Positions 34,925 to 39,101 of a stretch of 39,101 bases of DNA are shown here, piece by piece. Both the position numbers and the translations under genes were made by a program. Source of the stretch: Bacteroidales bacterium (GTDB taxonomy: Bacteria; Bacteroidota; Bacteroidia; Bacteroidales; UBA3824). The notes under the pieces are model-generated. The model was not told the origin of the DNA. It saw nothing but the letters and a program-made list of their open reading frames with translations, and did not search any database. The stretch covers positions 1 through 39,101 of the forward strand of contig JAFXUC010000037.1 of the NCBI GenBank assembly GCA_017535325.1. The letters run 5' to 3'. How positions within the stretch are numbered: position 1 is the stretch's first letter; each line of letters opens with the position of its first letter.

Positions 34925-34938
34925 AGAAAAATTGAATT

Positions 34939-36150
34939 ATGAAAGCTTTTTTGTTCGCAATTGTTGCTGTTGTGTTTTGGCTAGATGTTTTTGGTCAGTC
35001 ATTAAAGGTGGATGGATTACCGTTTGCTTCGTGTAGTATGTGTATGGAATGTCCCTACGACAATAATGGCAGGCAATGTTCTCGTATTATTATTACGTCC
35101 AATTTGTTGATGGAACAGTTGGATGTCAAGGGTGCTATCGTTGTACACCAAAAAAATGAAATCGGTAGAAAAATAATAGATTTTTTACCAAACCGAGGTC
35201 AAAAAATCACATTTTACACCGCTCAATGTCAGCCACTTGAAATCGTTGTTTCTGAATTTGTAACAGGAGGCGCAGAATATCAGTTGCATATTGTTTATGA
35301 TAAAAATACCCCATCTATCAATCAATCAAACCTTGTTCCCGAACAACAGACACTATCATCCAATCAAACCTTTACAGTTAATGGCGTAACATTCAAAATG
35401 ATTTATGTTAAAGGCGGAACATTTAGAATGGGTGCAACTTTCGAGCAAGGCAACAATTTTTTCCCCGATGAAAAACCAGTTCATGAAGTTATGTTGAATG
35501 AATTTTATATTGGCGAAACAGAAGTAACACAAGCGCTATGGAAAGTAGTAATGGGTGATAATCCTAGTTACTTTGATAAAGGAGATAACTATCCCGTTGA
35601 CCAAGTATCATACAGCAAGATAGTTAATGAATTTTTACCTAAATTGAATGAACTAACGGGTAAAAATTTCCGCTTGCCGACAGAAGCAGAATGGGAATAT
35701 GCTGCACGCGGTGGAGAAAAAAGTAAAGGTTACAAATATAGTGGTAGTAATAATTTAGCAAGTGTAGCATGGTATGGATATGGATACGAATATTGTGTAA
35801 TAAAAGACAAGAACCGTACTGCCATTGATTTTACTTCAATGCCTATTAAATTAAAGAAACCGAATGAACTAGGAATTTATGATATGTCAGGTAATGTTTG
35901 GGAGTGGTGTCAAGATTACTATGCTCAAGATTATTATGCCAAGTCAACAGTCAATAATCCCAATAATACCACACCCAATTATACAAAAAATGATAATATA
36001 CTAAGCCCATTAGCACCAGGGCCATATAGAGTTCTACGTGGAGGTTCATGGTTTAAACTTGCTAATAGTTGCCGACTATCCCTTCGTGGCTATGAAAACG
36101 AGGACGTTAAAGACCAAGACTACGGATTTCGACTTGCTTTGGACTTATAA
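34939..36150 (+). CDS. SUMF1/formylglycine-generating-enzyme-like secreted protein B
   Basis: This intact 403-residue paralogue of protein A has a signal peptide (MKAFLFAIVAVVFWLDVFGQ). A Cys-containing N-terminal domain (about 21-120) follows, with cysteines at 32, 35, 38 and 47 in SCSMCMECPYDNNGRQC. A spacer and the SUMF1 domain (about 153-402) come next: YVKGGTFRMGA, IGETEVTQALW, RLPTEAEWEYAARGG, GIYDMSGNVWEW, VLRGGSW, YGFRLAL. The fold is shared by formylglycine-generating enzymes and by binding proteins of C-type-lectin type. The catalytic cysteine pair is not in its usual place, so a binding or structural role is more likely. From about residue 140 the codon use is much more AT-rich than in A, while the N-terminal part stays close to A. 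Confidence 0.88.
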   Translation: MKAFLFAIVAVVFWLDVFGQSLKVDGLPFASCSMCMECPYDNNGRQCSRIIITSNLLMEQLDVKGAIVVHQKNEIGRKIIDFLPNRGQKITFYTAQCQPLEIVVSEFVTGGAEYQLHIVYDKNTPSINQSNLVPEQQTLSSNQTFTVNGVTFKMIYVKGGTFRMGATFEQGNNFFPDEKPVHEVMLNEFYIGETEVTQALWKVVMGDNPSYFDKGDNYPVDQVSYSKIVNEFLPKLNELTGKNFRLPTEAEWEYAARGGEKSKGYKYSGSNNLASVAWYGYGYEYCVIKDKNRTAIDFTSMPIKLKKPNELGIYDMSGNVWEWCQDYYAQDYYAKSTVNNPNNTTPNYTKNDNILSPLAPGPYRVLRGGSWFKLANSCRLSLRGYENEDVKDQDYGFRLALDL

Positions 36151-36274
36151 AAAAATAGTCGATATATACAAACCAATATCCTAAATGAGACCATAAACTA
36201 AACTGTGTTTACCACTTCGTAACGAAAGAAAAAGTTATTAATTTTACATTTTATTTTAAAAAAGGATATGACAC

Positions 36275-36443
36275 AAGAATATTGTAACTCTCTATGCCTC
36301 AGGACAAAGTACACGAGATATAAGTGAGTTCTTTGGGGAAAATTACGGTACGCTCCTCTCTGCATAGACAATTTGCCGACGAAGTATTGCCGATAATAAA
36401 AGTATGGCAGTCAAGAATACTCGAATCAGTATATACACTATAA
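36275..36443 (+). pseudogene. Remnant of an IS256 (mutator)-family transposase
   Basis: In one frame (36275-36364) the DNA reads KNIVTLYASGQSTRDISEFF then GENYGTLLSA and a stop. In another (36366-36440) it reads RQFADEVLPIIKVWQSRILE then SVYTL and a stop. Together these match the conserved region of IS256-family transposases (LYA.G.TTRDIS...YG..LS....ITDKVLP....WQ.RPLE.VYP). The catalytic core is missing and the frame is broken, so it is a dead fragment. It fills most of the 326-base gap between paralogue B and the rpoN-linked gene; the remainder (36151-36274) shows nothing recognisable. Confidence 0.7.
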
Positions 36444-36476
36444 AAAGACTGATTTTTCAGCTTGCGAAATGACCGA

Positions 36477-37070
36477 TTAACTTTTTAAAATTAAAAAAAT
36501 TGCGGCAGCCTGCCCTGCACCTATTAAAAAGCCGTAAATTTGGTGGGAAAACTGTGCGTTTTTCTTATCAATGCAGTATACTGCGCATATTGAAAATATC
36601 AAAAGCGAGATAACAAAGGGCCAAAAAGTGTCCGTTCCGGCTTTGTAGCCGATTACGGGAATCAGTCCCGAAAGCGAGCCTGTAAAAAGCGGGGCTGCGT
36701 AATTTTCTTTTGCGGGAAAAACGTTGAGCCAGAGCGGAAGGATAAAAACAGTGAAAATATTTTCCGCTCCCGCAGTGTTGAAAAATTCTATGCTTTCAAG
36801 CATGTACGATGCCGCCAAATATCCGCCGGTCAGAATACAGGCGTATTGAACCCTCGTTTTTATGTCGGTATCCTTATCCCACAAGGCATCGGCTTTCTGC
36901 ATCGAAAACTGGAATTTCGTAACGAAAGGAAATATTACGAAAACCGTAAAAATAAACAATGTCATATAAACCGAGGCGGTTAAATCCGGCGCATACGTCT
37001 GCCTTTCCATCTCGTACATCAGACAAAACGCATAAAACGGAATTATGAGCGGGTGAATCAGCAGTTTCAT
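36477..37070 (-). CDS. Polytopic membrane protein coupled to rpoN
   Basis: The 197-residue protein is largely hydrophobic, with about six predicted membrane segments (starting LLIHPLIIPFYAFCLMY and ending IYGFLIGAGQAAAIFLILKS). I do not recognise a catalytic motif; it has some flavour of PAP2-like membrane proteins but lacks their phosphatase signature. Its ATG overlaps the end of the rpoN gene by 4 bases, so the two are translationally coupled. Confidence 0.75.
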   Translation of the reverse strand: MKLLIHPLIIPFYAFCLMYEMERQTYAPDLTASVYMTLFIFTVFVIFPFVTKFQFSMQKADALWDKDTDIKTRVQYACILTGGYLAASYMLESIEFFNTAGAENIFTVFILPLWLNVFPAKENYAAPLFTGSLSGLIPVIGYKAGTDTFWPFVISLLIFSICAVYCIDKKNAQFSHQIYGFLIGAGQAAAIFLILKS

Positions 37071-38620
37071 AGTTTTTTTCTGAGCCTTGCAACGAGAATG
37101 TTCATCTGTTCGCGGTATTTTGCAACCGTTCTGCGGGCTATCTGATAACCGCGCTGCTGCAAAATCTGCGCGAGTTTTTCATCGGTCAGAGGTCTTTGTT
37201 TCGACTCTTTTTCGATACATTCTTTGAGGATTTTTTTGATTTCCCTTGTTGAGACTTCTTCGCCGGTGTCGGTCTGCATGCCTTCCGAGAAGAAGAATTT
37301 CAAGGGGAAAATTCCGAAATGCGTCTGAATGTATTTTGAGTTTGCAACCCTTGAAATCGTCGAAATGTCAAAACCTGTTTTCTCGGCTATGTCTTTGAGA
37401 ATCATGGGTTTGAGTTTTGTTTCGTCGCCCTCCTGAAAATACTCGTGCTGAAAAGTGATTATCGACTGCATGGTCTCCATCAGAGTGTTTTGCCTCTGGC
37501 GTATCGCCTCGATAAACCATTTTGCCGAATCCAGTTTCTGCTTTACAAAAAGCAGGGTTTCTTTTTCTTTGGGGTTTGCCGTCTTTTTCGACATGTTTTC
37601 TATCATGTCGGAATACGTTTTGTTGAGACGGAGTTCGGGAACGTTTTTGGAATTTAAATGCAGAATAAGTTCGCCCTCGTTTTCTTCGAGTATAAAATCG
37701 GGAATTATATGCTGCGAATTTTTCGCTAAAAGGTTGCCGTAAATGCTGCCGGGTTTGGGGTTGAGGTGTGTTATTTCCTCAATCGCCGATTTAATTGTTT
37801 TTTCGCTCGCGTCTATTTTTCCGATGATTTTTTCGTAATGCTTTTTGGTAAATTCGGGGAAATAGTCGTGAAGTATCTTGTAAGCGGTTTTCAGGACGTT
37901 TTTGTCGCCCAAGCCGCTTTTGTATTTTCTTACAATCTGAATCATAAGACATTCCTGAATGTCTCTTGCGCCTACGCCTGCGGGGTCAAACTCCTGAATT
38001 ATCGTAAGAAGTTTTTTGAGTTCTTTTTCGTCGGTTTCGAGGTTTGCCGAAAAAGCGATGTCGTCGGAAATCGACTCCAAATCTCTTCTTAAATATCCGT
38101 CGTCGTCGATGTTTCCGATGATGTATTCTGCGAGGAGTTGTTCTCTTTCGTTCATAACGCCGAGACCGAGTTGCGAGAGAAGTGTCTCGTGAAGCGAGGC
38201 TGCCTGCGTGTACGGAATTTCGTTTTTGCGGTCGTCGTCATCGGAATAGTTGTTTGCCGAAAGGCGGTAGTTCGGGGTTTCGTCATCGTCGTAGTAATCG
38301 TCGGGGGCGTATTCGCCGGAGAGTTTTTCGTCCTGATAACTGTCCTGAATATAGTCTTCGGTGTCTTCTATTTCTTTTGAGTTTTCGTTGTAGTCTTCCT
38401 CATAATTGTCTTCGGTGTCTCCGTTTTGGGCGAAATCTTCCTCCTGACGGTCGCGATCTTCATCTTCGCTGCCGCCTTCTTCCAAGACGGGATTCTCTTC
38501 GATTTCCCTCTTGATGCGCTGTTCTAATTGAATTGTCGGAATTTCCAACAATTTTATGAGTTGAATCTGCTGAGGCGATAATTTCTGTATCTGCTTCAGA
38601 CTTTGAGTTAGGTTAAGCAT
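37067..38620 (-). CDS. rpoN: RNA polymerase sigma-54 factor
   Basis: The ATG at 38618-38620 (MLNLTQSLKQIQKLSPQQIQ) gives 517 residues; the longer upstream frame would cross the promoter. Region I is the glutamine-rich N-terminus (1-50). Region II is a long acidic spacer (about 50-140), rather extended here. The core-binding and DNA-binding regions follow, and the RpoN box ARRTVAKYRE lies near the C-terminus. Sigma-54 directs transcription from -24/-12 promoters and needs AAA+ activators; none is encoded in this window. Its own promoter is of the housekeeping TATTTTTGC type (38639-38647). Confidence 0.96.
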   Translation of the reverse strand: MLNLTQSLKQIQKLSPQQIQLIKLLEIPTIQLEQRIKREIEENPVLEEGGSEDEDRDRQEEDFAQNGDTEDNYEEDYNENSKEIEDTEDYIQDSYQDEKLSGEYAPDDYYDDDETPNYRLSANNYSDDDDRKNEIPYTQAASLHETLLSQLGLGVMNEREQLLAEYIIGNIDDDGYLRRDLESISDDIAFSANLETDEKELKKLLTIIQEFDPAGVGARDIQECLMIQIVRKYKSGLGDKNVLKTAYKILHDYFPEFTKKHYEKIIGKIDASEKTIKSAIEEITHLNPKPGSIYGNLLAKNSQHIIPDFILEENEGELILHLNSKNVPELRLNKTYSDMIENMSKKTANPKEKETLLFVKQKLDSAKWFIEAIRQRQNTLMETMQSIITFQHEYFQEGDETKLKPMILKDIAEKTGFDISTISRVANSKYIQTHFGIFPLKFFFSEGMQTDTGEEVSTREIKKILKECIEKESKQRPLTDEKLAQILQQRGYQIARRTVAKYREQMNILVARLRKKL

Positions 38621-38638
38621 AGTAAAACAAAATTTGTT

Positions 38639-38647
38639 GCAAAAATA
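38639..38647 (-). promoter_or_regulatory. -7 box of rpoN
   Basis: On the minus strand TATTTTTGC is a perfect -7 element, 18 bases before the chosen ATG. Confidence 0.55.
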
Positions 38648-38787
38648 AACTAAAAAAAAGAATTTCGGCATATTTTATGTAAGAAAATTTTAATTTTATT
38701 GGACTTTTTTTTATTGTTTTTTACAACAGACTGATTATTAGGTAGTAAGAGGTGTTGTTGTATTTAATTGTGTTTTTTCAAAAAATA

Positions 38788-38820
38788 TTTGCACAATTCA
38801 TAAAAAAGTATTTCCTTTGC
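38788..38820 (+). promoter_or_regulatory. Promoter of the right Rpn-like gene
   Basis: TTTG (38788-38791), a 20-base spacer and TTCCTTTGC (38812-38820) match the consensus with one mismatch. The ATG follows after 4 bases, the same geometry as at the left-edge paralogue. Confidence 0.6.
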
Positions 38821-38824
38821 AAAA

Positions 38825-39101
38825 ATGGAGCATGAGATTTTTTATATCAGTCCGCTGACAGACTTCGGTTTCAAAAAGATTTTCGGCGACAAGGTGATTA
38901 TGAAAAGGTTTTTGGAAGTTCTTTTCAAATCGCAGAAAGTCAAAATGAAAATCCAAGACTTGACGTATATTCCTCAGGAAGCCGACGGAAGTTATAAGGA
39001 CAGCCGGAGAGTGGTTTACGACGTGCATTGCGTAACAGACAAAGGCGAAGAAATAATAGTGGAAATGCAGAACGAAGACCAGTATTTTTGGGACAAGCGC
39101 A
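38825..39101 (+). CDS. Rpn/PD-(D/E)XK nuclease-family transposase-like protein, N-terminal part
   Basis: The gene runs off the right edge; 92 codons are visible. It starts MEHEIFYISPLTDFGFKKIF, paralogous to the left-edge gene. The nuclease core is partly visible: VVYDVHC (Asp66), then EEIIVEMQNED (Glu80, Gln82), the D...ExQ version of the PD-(D/E)XK site. Members of this group (Rpn proteins) promote DNA cleavage and RecA-independent recombination in E. coli. In Bacteroidales they are numerous and often vary in copy number between strains. Confidence 0.85.
   Translation, partial: MEHEIFYISPLTDFGFKKIFGDKVIMKRFLEVLFKSQKVKMKIQDLTYIPQEADGSYKDSRRVVYDVHCVTDKGEEIIVEMQNEDQYFWDKR

Larger units (their letters stand above)
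34540..34938. other. 399-base AT-rich gap between the two SUMF1 genes
   Basis: This gap separates paralogue A from B. It holds no convincing hairpin terminator for the first cassette. It contains a promoter near its right end (34811-34843) and a 23-codon reading frame between that promoter and gene B. Nothing else is recognisable. Confidence 0.6.

Noticed and set aside
33401..36150. SUMF1 (C-type-lectin fold) genes as targets of a diversity-generating retroelement
   Set aside because: No reverse transcriptase or template repeat is present, and the differences between the C-termini include many synonymous changes, not adenine-specific ones.
37067..38620. Sigma-54 (-24/-12) promoters in the window linked to the rpoN gene
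   Set aside because: No TGGCAC-N5-TTGC-like site was seen in an intergenic region; the near match around 33487 is inside coding sequence.

Overview
The window looks like a chromosomal segment of a Bacteroidales-type bacterium (phylum Bacteroidota). Three things point that way. Almost every gene with a clear upstream region carries the Bacteroidetes promoter signature TAnnTTTG(C), often with TTTG 19-20 bases further upstream, and Shine-Dalgarno sites are not obvious. Several protein families are typical of the phylum: a DUF2723 membrane protein, a DUF5686 outer-membrane protein with a carboxypeptidase-regulatory-like domain, a DUF4270 lipoprotein, and a short GT5-only 'glycogen synthase'. The glgA-like / DUF4270 / glmS order is, as I remember it, a conserved block in this phylum. 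No species can be named from the sequence.

Layout. 1-156: N-terminus of an Rpn/PD-(D/E)XK-type protein running off the left edge. 0.2-1.5 kb: an AAA_14/DUF4143 ATPase behind two abutting 33-bp repeats that overlap its promoter. 1.4-5.5 kb (minus): DUF2723 protein then polysaccharide deacetylase. 5.6-8.1 kb: DUF5686 protein. 8.2-10.5 kb: a P-loop ATPase with an HTH-like N-terminus. 10.5-15.0 kb (minus): MscS-like channel then a large lipoprotein. 15.1-16.1 kb: tRNA-dihydrouridine synthase. 16.35-16.96 kb: a secreted lysozyme interrupted by an in-frame TGA. 17.0 kb: tRNA-Phe. 17.1-17.9 kb: an unknown helical protein. 18.0-23.8 kb (minus): the probable operon glgA-like, DUF4270, glmS, lepA. 23.9-25.0 kb: a REC-HATPase protein. 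25.1-25.6 kb: RdgB/HAM1 pyrophosphatase. 25.8-26.4 kb: a toxin-antitoxin pair.

From 26.4 to 36.4 kb the content becomes more accessory. It holds a zinc-ribbon membrane protein behind a frameshifted secreted beta-propeller gene, and a secreted M16 peptidase. It also holds a compact cassette of TIR-transmembrane-MORN protein, secreted NTF2-like protein and SUMF1 protein A, followed by a second SUMF1 paralogue B and a decayed IS256-family transposase. The block ends at the conserved rpoN gene with a membrane-protein partner (36.5-38.6 kb). The right edge holds a second Rpn-like gene, paralogous to the one at the left edge.

The most notable observations are these. Two genes in the accessory block have signal peptides separated from their bodies by frameshifts lying exactly in simple repeats, a TA tract at 28384-28394 and A7 at 33533-33539; these are candidates for phase variation, slippage, or sequencing error. 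The TIR/NTF2-like/SUMF1 cassette has an envelope-spanning layout that I cannot match to a named system. The 33-bp inverted-tandem repeats lie over the -33 element of the ATPase gene. The lysozyme carries a single in-frame TGA just after its signal peptide. No CRISPR array, rRNA, prophage or intact insertion sequence was seen.
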